Assembly: GCA_035524275.1 (NCBI GenBank)
Contig: DATKPC010000099.1
Location: forward strand, 1-47,924
Direction: 5' to 3'
Source of the DNA: DATKPC01 sp035524275
Lineage (GTDB): Bacteria; Pseudomonadota; Gammaproteobacteria; Burkholderiales; Burkholderiaceae_F
DNA length: 47,924 bases
Shown: positions 1 through 7,542 of the stretch, in pieces
Numbering within the stretch: position 1 is the stretch's first letter
Layout: every line of letters begins with the position of its first letter
Position numbers and translations under genes: made by a program
The notes under the pieces: generated by a model
What the model was told of the DNA's origin: nothing
The model's database searches: none
Seen by the model: only the letters and a program-made list of their open reading frames with translations

Positions 1-855
1 GAGGATCGCCAGCGTCAGCACATAGGGGGCGGCGTTGAAAAGGTAGTAGCCGTGCGAATAGCCGACCGACTGCAGTGCAGGCCCGAGGGCGCCGGCGCCG
101 CCGAAGAGCAGCGCGGCCCACAGGCAACGCATCGGCTGCCAGCGCGCGAAGATGACGAGCGCGACCGCGATGAGGCCCTGCCCGCTCGAAAGGCCTTCGT
201 TCCAGCTACCGGGGTAGTACAGCGACAGTGACGCGCCCCCGAGGCCGGCGATCGCGCCGCCGACCGTCGTTGCGGCAATCCGGATCCAGGCCACGGAGTA
301 GCCGAGCGCCCGTGCCGCGTCGGCGGAGTCGCCGGCCATTCTCAACACGAGTCCCCAGCGCGTGCGGCGGAACGCCCACGCCATCAGGATCGCGAGCCCG
401 ATGCCCATCGGAAACAGCGCGTTGATGCGCAGGGCCGCCTGCACGGGCGCCAGCGCGCTCCAGCCGCCAAGCGGGATCGAGGGGATCTGCGGCGCCTGCG
501 GCTGAATCAGCGGCTTGCCGAGAAAGAAGGCGAGGCCCGTTCCCAGCAGCATCAGCGAGATTCCGGTCGCAATGTCGTTGACGCGCGGGGCGGAACACAG
601 CACGCCGTGGACGAAACCGAGCGCCGCGCCGCTCGCCGCCGCCGTGGCGACGCCGACCCATGGCGAGCCGCTCAAGTACGCCGCGCCGAAGCCGGACATC
701 GCGGAAAAGACGAGCACCCCCTCGAGGCCCAGGTTGATGCGACCTGACTTCTCGGTCAGGCACTCGCCGAGACTCACGAACAGGAAGGGGGTGCCGACAC
801 GCACCGCGCCGCCGACGATGGCGAGCAGCAGTTGAAGCCAGAAGGCGCCGTCCAT
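1..855 (-). CDS. ABC transporter permease, BMP/nucleoside type, second permease (partial, runs off the left edge)
   Basis: The 285 codons from the ATG at 855 are open to base 1, so the C-terminus is missing. The product is very hydrophobic and contains the run EKSGRINLGLEGV near residue 40, typical of the second inner-membrane permease (YufQ/NupQ-like) of branched-chain/BMP-type uptake systems. It should form the membrane channel with the permease encoded 9 nt upstream (865-1974), fed by the BMP binding protein (2031-3152). No ATPase gene lies between these genes; many BMP operons place it after the binding protein, so here it must be beyond the left edge or elsewhere. Substrate is inferred as nucleoside or purine-like from family only. 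The long plus- and minus-strand ORFs that overlap it in other frames are shadows. Confidence 0.88.
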   Translation of the reverse strand, partial: MDGAFWLQLLLAIVGGAVRVGTPFLFVSLGECLTEKSGRINLGLEGVLVFSAMSGFGAAYLSGSPWVGVATAAASGAALGFVHGVLCSAPRVNDIATGISLMLLGTGLAFFLGKPLIQPQAPQIPSIPLGGWSALAPVQAALRINALFPMGIGLAILMAWAFRRTRWGLVLRMAGDSADAARALGYSVAWIRIAATTVGGAIAGLGGASLSLYYPGSWNEGLSSGQGLIAVALVIFARWQPMRCLWAALLFGGAGALGPALQSVGYSHGYYLFNAAPYVLTLAIL

Positions 856-864
856 GCCCACGCT

Positions 865-1974
865 TCACCCGGCCGACGTCGCCGCGGCCACGGACGCGCC
901 GGGCTTCGCCGAGTCGCCCGGCGGCGTCACCGCGAGCAGCCTGGACCACGGTACGCGGCCGCGCAGCGCCTCGGACGCGAGGACGAAGACAAACGCGAAG
1001 CCCTGGAGCACGACGACCGATGCATCGGGCAGTCCCATCCGCCGCTGCAGCATGCTGCCGGCCGCGCCGAAGCCGCCGAAGAGGATCGCGACCGGGACGA
1101 CGGCAATCGGATTGTGGCGTGCGACGAACGAGACGAGGATGCCGGCGTAACCGAATCCGGCGATCAGCGACGCATTCGCCGCCGTGTGGACGGCCGCGAC
1201 CTCGATGGCGCCCGCGAGGCCGGCGCACGCGCCGCCGATCGCGCAGGCACCGATGACGAGCCGGTCGACCGCCAAGCCCACGAGGCGCGCGGCGCGCACG
1301 TTGCCGCCGCTGACCCGGACCGCGAATCCGGCACTCGTGAAATAAAGTCCTGCCCCGAGCAGGAGCGCGGCGCCGAGGCCCCACGCCAGCCCCCAGTGGA
1401 CGTCGGAATCGAAAATGCCGCCGATCCGGATCGACTCGGGCAACGGCAGCGTCGAGGGCTTGTTCAGGCTCGCCGGATCCCGCATCGGTCCCTCGACCAG
1501 GTGCTTGAACAGCGCAATCGCGATGTAGCTCAGCAGCAGGCTCGAGATGGTCTCGTTGACGCCGCGCGCCTGCCGCAGGAACCCCGCCAGCGCGATCCAG
1601 GCCGCGCCCGCGAGCGCGCCGGCGGTCAGCACCAGCGCCGACCCGGCAACGCCACCCGGGATGCCGGCCGGGTACGGCGCGGCCGCCGCGGCGAGGCCCC
1701 CGAGGACGAGCGCCCCCTCGCCGCCGATGATGACGAGGCCGGCCTGGGCCGGGATCGCAACGCAGAGCGCGGTGAGCATCAGCGGCGCCGCTCGCTGCAG
1801 CGTGTTCTGCCACGAAAACCAGTCGCCGAACGCACCGAGCGCAAGCAGCTTCCACGCCTCGACCGGGTTGCGGCCGCCGGCGGCGACGAAGGCGCCGAAG
1901 ACGAGCAGCGCCGCGAGCAGCGCGGCCACGGACCAGGCGACGGTCTCGAGGCCATCGCGAACGGTCGATCCCAT
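865..1974 (-). CDS. ABC transporter permease, BMP/nucleoside type, first permease
   Basis: This encodes a 369-aa integral membrane protein with many Ala/Leu/Val-rich spans, starting at ATG 1974 and ending with TGA at 865. The segment NETISSLLLSYIA followed by a cytoplasmic loop matches the first permease (YufP/NupP-like) of BMP-dependent uptake systems; the substrate is unproven. It lies 56 nt downstream of the BMP-family binding protein and 9 nt upstream of the second permease, so the three are almost certainly one transcript. The family transports nucleosides or related heterocycles across the inner membrane. Nothing looks truncated or unusual in composition. Confidence 0.9.
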   Translation of the reverse strand: MGSTVRDGLETVAWSVAALLAALLVFGAFVAAGGRNPVEAWKLLALGAFGDWFSWQNTLQRAAPLMLTALCVAIPAQAGLVIIGGEGALVLGGLAAAAAPYPAGIPGGVAGSALVLTAGALAGAAWIALAGFLRQARGVNETISSLLLSYIAIALFKHLVEGPMRDPASLNKPSTLPLPESIRIGGIFDSDVHWGLAWGLGAALLLGAGLYFTSAGFAVRVSGGNVRAARLVGLAVDRLVIGACAIGGACAGLAGAIEVAAVHTAANASLIAGFGYAGILVSFVARHNPIAVVPVAILFGGFGAAGSMLQRRMGLPDASVVVLQGFAFVFVLASEALRGRVPWSRLLAVTPPGDSAKPGASVAAATSAG

Positions 1975-2030
1975 CGCCTACCCCGGGTGGGCGTCTCGGC
2001 CCGGTTCGGACCCGCCGCTGCCGGTCGGCT

Positions 2031-3152
2031 TCATGCCGAGCCGATCACGCCCTCGACCAGGTAGTTCATCTGCTCGAGCTCGACGTCGGTCTGCTTGAGC
2101 GTCTTGCCCGCCGGAATGACGACCTTGCCGGCGTTGTCCTTGAGCGGGCCCTTGAAGATGTCGAACGTCCCCGCCAGCATCTGCGCCTTCACGGCGTCCG
2201 CGTTCCTGCGCGCCCCATCCGGGACCTTGGCGCCATAGGGCGAGGGCTTCACGAAGCCGTCCTTCAAGCCGCCGCGAATGAAGTTCGGGTGCGGCTTGCC
2301 GGTTCGGGCCGCTTCGAGGATGGTCTTGTACGCGGTGATCCAGTTCCATTCCGCGCCCGTCAGGTACGCGTCGGGCGCGAGCTTCGCCTGGCTCGCGTGG
2401 TACCCGCAGACGAACTTGCCGCGTTTGGATGCCGTCTCGACGACCACTTTCGGACCGTCGACGTGCATCGTGAAGACGTCGGCGCCCTGGTCGGCCAGGC
2501 TGTTGGTGGCCTCCGCTTCCTTCACCGGAAGCGACCAGTCGCCCGTGAAGATCACCGTCGTCGTGATGTCCGGCTTGACCGAGCGCGCGCCCAGCGTGAA
2601 GGCGTTGATGTTGCGCAGGACCTGCGGAATCGGCTTCGCGGCAATGAAGCCGAGCTTCCGGCTTGTCGTCATGTGGCCGGCGACGATGCCGTTGAGGTAC
2701 TGGCATTCGTCGATGTAGCCGAAGAAGCTGCCGACGTTCTTCGGGTGCTTGCCCTCGGTCCACAGCCCGCCGCAGTGGGCGAAGCGAACGTTCGGGTTCT
2801 TCGGCGCCAGCGCCAGGATGTGCGGGTCGAAGTAACCGAACGACGTCGGGAACAGAAGCGTCGCGCCGTCCTGCGAAATCATGCCCTGCATCGTCTTCTG
2901 CACGGCGTTCGTCTCCGGGACGTTCTCCTCCTCGACGACCTTGACGCCGGCCATCGACTTCAACTGCCCGGCCGCTTCCGCGTGCGCCTGGTTGTATCCG
3001 AAGTCGTCGCGCGGTCCGACGTAGATCACGCCGACGGTAATCGGCGCCTGCGCGCGAGCCGCCCTCAGCGCGCCGCCGCCCAACAGCAGCAGTCCGCCGG
3101 CTCCGATCTGCTTGATGACATCGCGCCTTCCGCTGGCTCCCTGGCTCGCCAT
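2031..3152 (-). CDS. BMP (PnrA-like) family ABC substrate-binding protein
   Basis: This 373-aa product is a periplasmic lipoprotein-like or exported binding protein of the BMP/PnrA family. The start at ATG 3152 is chosen because GGGGGAG precedes it and it gives a proper signal peptide; the longer frame to 3335 has no such support. The N-terminus carries a twin-arginine-like stretch (SGRRDVIKQ) followed by a Leu/Gly core and an AARAQA cleavage region, so Tat export is possible. Mature sequence begins ITVGVIYVGPRDDFGYNQAHAE, the usual BMP opening with the FGYN motif. It delivers a substrate, probably a nucleoside or purine derivative, to the two permeases downstream. A perfect palindrome 44 nt upstream may be its operator. 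Confidence 0.9.
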   Translation of the reverse strand: MASQGASGRRDVIKQIGAGGLLLLGGGALRAARAQAPITVGVIYVGPRDDFGYNQAHAEAAGQLKSMAGVKVVEEENVPETNAVQKTMQGMISQDGATLLFPTSFGYFDPHILALAPKNPNVRFAHCGGLWTEGKHPKNVGSFFGYIDECQYLNGIVAGHMTTSRKLGFIAAKPIPQVLRNINAFTLGARSVKPDITTTVIFTGDWSLPVKEAEATNSLADQGADVFTMHVDGPKVVVETASKRGKFVCGYHASQAKLAPDAYLTGAEWNWITAYKTILEAARTGKPHPNFIRGGLKDGFVKPSPYGAKVPDGARRNADAVKAQMLAGTFDIFKGPLKDNAGKVVIPAGKTLKQTDVELEQMNYLVEGVIGSA

Positions 3153-3196
3153 CGCACTCCCCCCGCTTTCGTGAACGTGCCGGCTCGGTGTGCCAG

Positions 3197-3208
3197 CTTG
3201 TATACAAG
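3197..3208. promoter_or_regulatory. Perfect 12-bp palindrome, candidate GntR-family operator
   Basis: CTTGTATACAAG is a perfect palindrome 44 bp upstream of the binding-protein start codon. TTGTATACAA-like palindromes are typical sites of FadR/VanR-subfamily GntR repressors, which often control purine and pyrimidine transport and catabolism genes. No GntR gene is in the window, so the regulator is unknown and the assignment is inference from motif and position. Confidence 0.5.
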
Positions 3209-3355
3209 CCAAGCAAGTAGCGGACCAGCCAAGCGAGCGTTCCGGGGGGGCCCCTGCGAGCCCGCGACGGTGTGAAACGGGCGAGGACGGTGCGCGGCCG
3301 GCGAGCGCGGGCGCCGCATCGAGCCGGGATCGCACCCGGCTGGTGCGATCGATCC

Positions 3356-3385
3356 CAAGAAAAACGCCGCCCCGAGGGGCGGCGT
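3356..3385 (-). terminator. Rho-independent terminator of the S53 peptidase gene
   Basis: ACGCCGCCCC (3364-3373) and GGGGCGGCGT (3376-3385) form a perfect stem. Read on the minus strand the stem is followed by TTTTTCTT. It sits 45 bp past the S53 peptidase stop codon and insulates the ABC operon beyond it. Confidence 0.85.
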
Positions 3386-3430
3386 GGATGTCGCGGAGGA
3401 TCGGCTCGCCGGGCTCGGCCCGGATTCAGG

Positions 3431-5590
3431 TCAGTGCCAGGCCGCCTCCGCCACCGATTCGACGAAGTCCGCGCCGGTCGGGGTCCCGAGGCCGGTCGCA
3501 TGATCGTAGCCCCACGACGTCGCGAGCGACGAATCGGTTCCGAACGTAATGACGAACCAGCTCGTGCTGAACGGGCTGTTGTACATCGCACTGATGAAGG
3601 GGCTCGGGTTGCCCAAGGGCTGCGCGAGATCCCACGCCGAATACCACGTCGAGCCGGTCGCCGTCTTGATGAAGCCTTCGACGTTGTCCGGCGAAGCAAA
3701 GGGAACGATGTCCGTGATCGCCTTGCGCGGAAGGTCGTAGAGGATCCGCGCGGCCTGGCCGAGGGGTTCGCCGGCACGCTGGTTCGCGATCGCCCACAGC
3801 CCGGAGAACGCGGGCGACGCCAGGCTCGTTCCACCGATGACGCCGACCTCGGCCCCGGGTGGGTCGCCAAAGCAGCTCGCGCCGTCGCAGATGATCTCGA
3901 CGCCCGTGTAGGGATCGGCGATGTAAGCGATGTCGGGCACGTGGCGGTAGGCGCCGGGCAGGCCGGCCTGGAATCTCGGCTTCGCAAAGTACGTGCTGAC
4001 ACCACCTCCGCCGCCGAACTGGAATCCCAGCGGCGAGGGCGGCACGAGCGGATCGGCGCCCGCGGACTGCGCGCTGACGATCTTCGTCAGGTTCGTGCCC
4101 CATGCGGTCTGGAACTTGATGCTGCCGTCCGGGCGGACGAACAGGCTGGTTCCTCCGACGCCGGTCGCCCACGGAGAATCGGCCGGGGAGCTGACACCAA
4201 AGAGCACGAGGTTGGTCGTCACGCCACTGGGATTCGAATCGCCGTTGTCGCCCGACGAGAAATCGACCGAGATGCCGTGGGCCGCTCCGTGCCGCGAGAT
4301 CCGGTTCCACGCATCGAGGTTGGCCGGCGGCAAATCCCCCTCGGCTTCCCCATAGCTGTTGGAAATGACGTTGCCGAGGTGGTGGTGAATCGCGAAGAGC
4401 ACGGCGGCCTGCAGGTCCGAGTCGTTCGCGGTCGGCGCGATGACGAGCGCGATCTTCGCCTTCGGCGCGATCGAATGGGCCCACTCGACGTCGAGCGATG
4501 TTTCCGAGGCCCAGCCGGTGTCCGGCGCCGCCGGCGGGCCGCCGGGGTAGTAGACGTGGAAGTTCTCCGACGTGATGTCCGGCAAACCGTAGACCTGCGA
4601 GAACGTCTCGGCATCGGCCGCGATCGTCGGCGATCCGATGGCGTCGACAATGACGATCGTCTGCCCGCTGCCGTCGAGCCCCTTGGCGTACAGCGCGTCG
4701 AGCCCGTAGGCGGCCTGCACGTCGCTCGGCTGGTAGCCGCACGGCGGCAGCGATCCGAGGGCCGTGTTCGTGATGTCCTGGCCGTAACGATTGCCGTGGT
4801 AGGTCGCGACCGGCAGGCCGCCGGACGTCGTGAAGACCTGCTTCTGCGGATCACGAAGGCACTGCGCGGAGTAGAACGCGCCATTGGCGCTGACCGTCAG
4901 CGGCAGCGCCGCGACGGCCTTGCCGGTATCCGGATTCACGCGCCTTTGCAGGTGGGGAACCATCCGGTGTTCGGCGAGGCCGCCGACGGCCGCGACCAGC
5001 GCGCCGGCCGGCCCGACGATCGACGGGTCCGAGGTGTTGGCGCGGAACGTCGCGCCGGCCCTCTGGAATCGGTGCAGTTCGACGTTGAACGCGGCCTGCA
5101 CATCGCGCACGGTACCGACGGCACGAACGAAGAGATTGTGCTCGTCGACCTGCGTGACGGCGAGATTCCCGTCGGCGAGGAACTTGCGGACGGCCTGGAC
5201 CTGTTCGGCCGTCGGTGCCGAACCCGCGACCGCCGTGTCGCCCGCCTGCCAACGATGGAAGCTGGCCGATCCTCGCGTGTACAGGGCCTCGACGGCGCGA
5301 TCCTGAGTGGCCTCCGGCGTGGGAGATTTCAACCAGACCGTGATGGCGATCGTCTTCAGCGAATCCTCGGCCCCGAGGTCCTGCGCCTGTTCCAGATGCA
5401 GCGGCGTGTTGTGCGCGATCACCGTGCCGCCGCCCGCCGCCTGTGCCGGCGCCAGCGCGCCCATCGAGATGCCCGCTGCCAGAGCAAGCGCCATTCGGGC
5501 GCCGATTTCGACGCCGCTGCCGTGGGTTTTCCGGAGAGTTTTCCGGAGAGCAGACCCGGATTCTTCGTTCTTCAATTGACGGTTCCCCAT
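3431..5590 (-). CDS. Secreted S53 family (sedolisin / pro-kumamolisin type) serine-carboxyl peptidase
   Basis: This 719-aa exported endopeptidase belongs to the acid-active sedolisin family. The start ATG 5590 has AGGATAGGAA upstream and gives a signal peptide (core about 32-49, cleavage near AQAA-GGG); the frame continues to 6001 without support. Residues about 55-215 are the pro-kumamolisin activation prodomain (ITVWLKSP, then the LxRFxxW-like SFHRWQAGD region). The catalytic core is intact: E363 and D367 in ETSLDVEW, oxyanion Asp448 in SSGDNG, and nucleophile Ser589 in GGTSLASP. The C-terminal GYDHATGLGTP matches the calcium-site region of the family. It is monocistronic, with a terminator after it. 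A 12-bp tandem duplication lies in the signal-peptide n-region. The natural substrate is unknown. Confidence 0.93.
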   Translation of the reverse strand: MGNRQLKNEESGSALRKTLRKTHGSGVEIGARMALALAAGISMGALAPAQAAGGGTVIAHNTPLHLEQAQDLGAEDSLKTIAITVWLKSPTPEATQDRAVEALYTRGSASFHRWQAGDTAVAGSAPTAEQVQAVRKFLADGNLAVTQVDEHNLFVRAVGTVRDVQAAFNVELHRFQRAGATFRANTSDPSIVGPAGALVAAVGGLAEHRMVPHLQRRVNPDTGKAVAALPLTVSANGAFYSAQCLRDPQKQVFTTSGGLPVATYHGNRYGQDITNTALGSLPPCGYQPSDVQAAYGLDALYAKGLDGSGQTIVIVDAIGSPTIAADAETFSQVYGLPDITSENFHVYYPGGPPAAPDTGWASETSLDVEWAHSIAPKAKIALVIAPTANDSDLQAAVLFAIHHHLGNVISNSYGEAEGDLPPANLDAWNRISRHGAAHGISVDFSSGDNGDSNPSGVTTNLVLFGVSSPADSPWATGVGGTSLFVRPDGSIKFQTAWGTNLTKIVSAQSAGADPLVPPSPLGFQFGGGGGVSTYFAKPRFQAGLPGAYRHVPDIAYIADPYTGVEIICDGASCFGDPPGAEVGVIGGTSLASPAFSGLWAIANQRAGEPLGQAARILYDLPRKAITDIVPFASPDNVEGFIKTATGSTWYSAWDLAQPLGNPSPFISAMYNSPFSTSWFVITFGTDSSLATSWGYDHATGLGTPTGADFVESVAEAAWH
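5526..5549. repeat. 12-bp tandem duplication in the signal-peptide region of the S53 peptidase
   Basis: GTTTTCCGGAGA occurs twice in perfect tandem. On the coding (minus) strand it gives the doubled residues LRKT-LRKT just before the hydrophobic core, adding positive charge to the n-region. It keeps frame. Confidence 0.8.
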
Positions 5591-5846
5591 GTGGATTCCT
5601 ATCCTCGTGTCCGCAATGCGATCGAAGCCGGGGCGGGCGCGCCGCGACCCGGCGCGCCGCTTGCGCGACGCCAAAGCCATGGCAAGGTTGGAATGTCGCC
5701 CCCTTCGACCGTCACAGACTACCGGCGCCGTCCGCGTGCGCCAAGCGGCCGGGGACGCCATGACGGATTGCCGCTTGGGGAGAGGTCCGCCCTGACGCCG
5801 CCAGGGTCGGGAAAATCGGACCCGCCGGCACCGGACGGCGACGGAT

Positions 5847-6524
5847 TCAGTCGCGCAACACCATGTCGACGCCCTCGGGCCGCGCCAGCAGCAGGACGTC
5901 GGCGCCGCGCCTTGCGAAGATGCCGTTGGTGACGACGCCGGCGATGCTGTCGATGGCGCCTTCGAGGTCGCGCGGCGCATCGATTCGAAAACCGTGGACA
6001 TCGAGGATCTCGTTGCCGTTGTCCGTCACGACGCCGTCGCGCCGCACGGCGCGGCCACCGAGCTTCGCCAATTCGCGCGCGACGTAGGCGCGCGCAAGCG
6101 GAATGACCTCGACCGGCAGCGGAAATCGGCCCAGGACGTCGACGCGCTTGCTGGCATCCGCGATGCAGACGAATCGCCGCGAGACCGCGGCGACGATCTT
6201 CTCGCGCGTCAACGCCGCGCCGCCCCCCTTGATCATCGACATCGAGCCGTCGATTTCGTCGGCGCCATCGACATAGATCGCCACGTCGTCGACATCGTTC
6301 AGGTCGACGACGCGGAAGCCGAGTTCGCGCAGCCGGCGCCCGGTCTTCTCGGAACTGGCCACGGTCGCCGCGATCGTCGCGCGGCGCGCCGCCATCGCGT
6401 CGATGAAGCAGTCGGCGGTCGATCCGGTACCGACGCCGAGCACCGCGCCGGCCGGCAGTTCACGCACGACGAAATCGGCCGCGGCCGCCGCCACCGCGCG
6501 CTTCTGTTCGATTTGAGTCGACAT
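5847..6524 (-). CDS. rpiA: Ribose-5-phosphate isomerase A
   Basis: This 225-aa cytosolic enzyme interconverts ribose 5-phosphate and ribulose 5-phosphate in the pentose phosphate pathway. Family motifs are clear: GVGTGSTADCFID near the N-terminus (phosphate loop), VDGADEID with catalytic Asp residues, MIKGGGAALTREKI, and VVTDNGNEILD near the C-terminus. Length is close to the usual 219-230. The start ATG 6524 follows GAGGAC and lies 10 nt after the stop of the PfkB-type kinase gene, so the two are co-transcribed and probably coupled. The pairing suggests a small sugar-phosphate entry module. The 256 bp between it and the S53 start (5591-5846) holds no gene. Confidence 0.96.
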   Translation of the reverse strand: MSTQIEQKRAVAAAAADFVVRELPAGAVLGVGTGSTADCFIDAMAARRATIAATVASSEKTGRRLRELGFRVVDLNDVDDVAIYVDGADEIDGSMSMIKGGGAALTREKIVAAVSRRFVCIADASKRVDVLGRFPLPVEVIPLARAYVARELAKLGGRAVRRDGVVTDNGNEILDVHGFRIDAPRDLEGAIDSIAGVVTNGIFARRGADVLLLARPEGVDMVLRD

Positions 6525-6534
6525 CGAATCGTCC

Positions 6535-7440
6535 TCAGCCCGCCAGCAGCGCCTCGACCTCGGCGCGCGTGGGCGCGTAGGCCCCGTTGACGCGGCATGC
6601 CGCTGCCGCGGTCGCCGCGGAGAACGCCAGGTGGCGCTCGGCCGGGGCTTCCGGCGCAAGCAGGTGGCTCGCCATCCACCCCCCCATGCTCGCATCGCCG
6701 GCACCGACGGTATCGGCCACCTGGACGCGAAACGCCGGCTGCGACCAGCTCATGTCCGGGGCCAGCAGTTGCATGCCCGACGCGCCGCGCGTCAGGAGGA
6801 TCGTCGCCGCAGGTGCCCACGAGCGTATCACCGCGACGGCGCCCGTCTCCGGCAGTTCCGGGAACAGCAGGCGCAGGTCCTCGTCCGAGACCTTGATGAA
6901 CGTCGCGAGTCGCGTCATCCGCTCCAGCGTCGGCCGGTAGTCGCGATCCATCAGGTTGCGGCAGTTGGGGTCGAACGCGATGCGCTTGCCGGCACGGTGC
7001 GCGAGCTCGGCGACCTCGACCAGCCGCGCGGCGAGAGGCTGCCGCACGAGGCTGATCGAGCCGAAATGGACGATCGCGGCATCCTCCAGCCAGCGGTCGG
7101 GCAGGCGGGTCGGATCGAAATTGACGTCCGCGCTGTCGTTGCCGATGAAGAAGTACGAGGGCGGGTTCTTCTCGACCACCATGGCAAGGAACGGCGGCTT
7201 GTCGACCTGCTGCATGAATCGCATGTCGAGTCCGGCTTCGTTCGACAGCTTCACCAGCTCGTCGCCGAACAGGTCCCGGCTGACCGCCCCGGCATAACCG
7301 GTCGCCACGCCGAGCCGCGCGCCGACGCGCGCGACGTTCCAGCAGGATCCGCCGGCAATCGCGCGCCAGTCGTGCGCACCTTCGCGGATGAAGTCCGTCA
7401 GCGCCTCGCCGAACACCACGTAACGTGCTGCTGACGCCAT
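6535..7440 (-). CDS. PfkB/ribokinase-family carbohydrate kinase (fructokinase-like)
   Basis: This 301-aa sugar kinase has the family's N-terminal GEALTDFI strand, the GGSCWNVA sugar-binding region, and the C-terminal ADTVGAGDASMGG signature with the anion-hole glycines and catalytic Asp. ATP is the expected phosphate donor. Closest subfamily by eye is fructokinase (short, VVFGEALTD start), but the substrate cannot be fixed from sequence; ribose or another ketose is possible because rpiA follows 10 nt downstream. It starts at ATG 7440. It is the first gene of a two-gene transcript; the 102-bp gap before it separates it from lpdA on the same strand. Confidence 0.88.
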   Translation of the reverse strand: MASAARYVVFGEALTDFIREGAHDWRAIAGGSCWNVARVGARLGVATGYAGAVSRDLFGDELVKLSNEAGLDMRFMQQVDKPPFLAMVVEKNPPSYFFIGNDSADVNFDPTRLPDRWLEDAAIVHFGSISLVRQPLAARLVEVAELAHRAGKRIAFDPNCRNLMDRDYRPTLERMTRLATFIKVSDEDLRLLFPELPETGAVAVIRSWAPAATILLTRGASGMQLLAPDMSWSQPAFRVQVADTVGAGDASMGGWMASHLLAPEAPAERHLAFSAATAAAACRVNGAYAPTRAEVEALLAG

Positions 7441-7542
7441 GCCATCTCCCCGGGGACGTTATCGACATCGACGGCCCCGGATCTTACGCGGTGAGGGTCC
7501 TGCCCCACCCCTGTCCGGCTTCGCGGGCCCCGGCCCGGCAGC

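Noticed and set aside
206..1855. Long minus-strand ORF of 549 codons
   Set aside because: It is Arg/Gly-rich and overlaps two clear permease genes in a different frame; GC-rich codon bias leaves shadow frames open.
3272..5932. 886-codon plus-strand ORF across the S53 peptidase gene
   Set aside because: Composition is Arg-rich with no family motifs, while the minus strand encodes a complete sedolisin.
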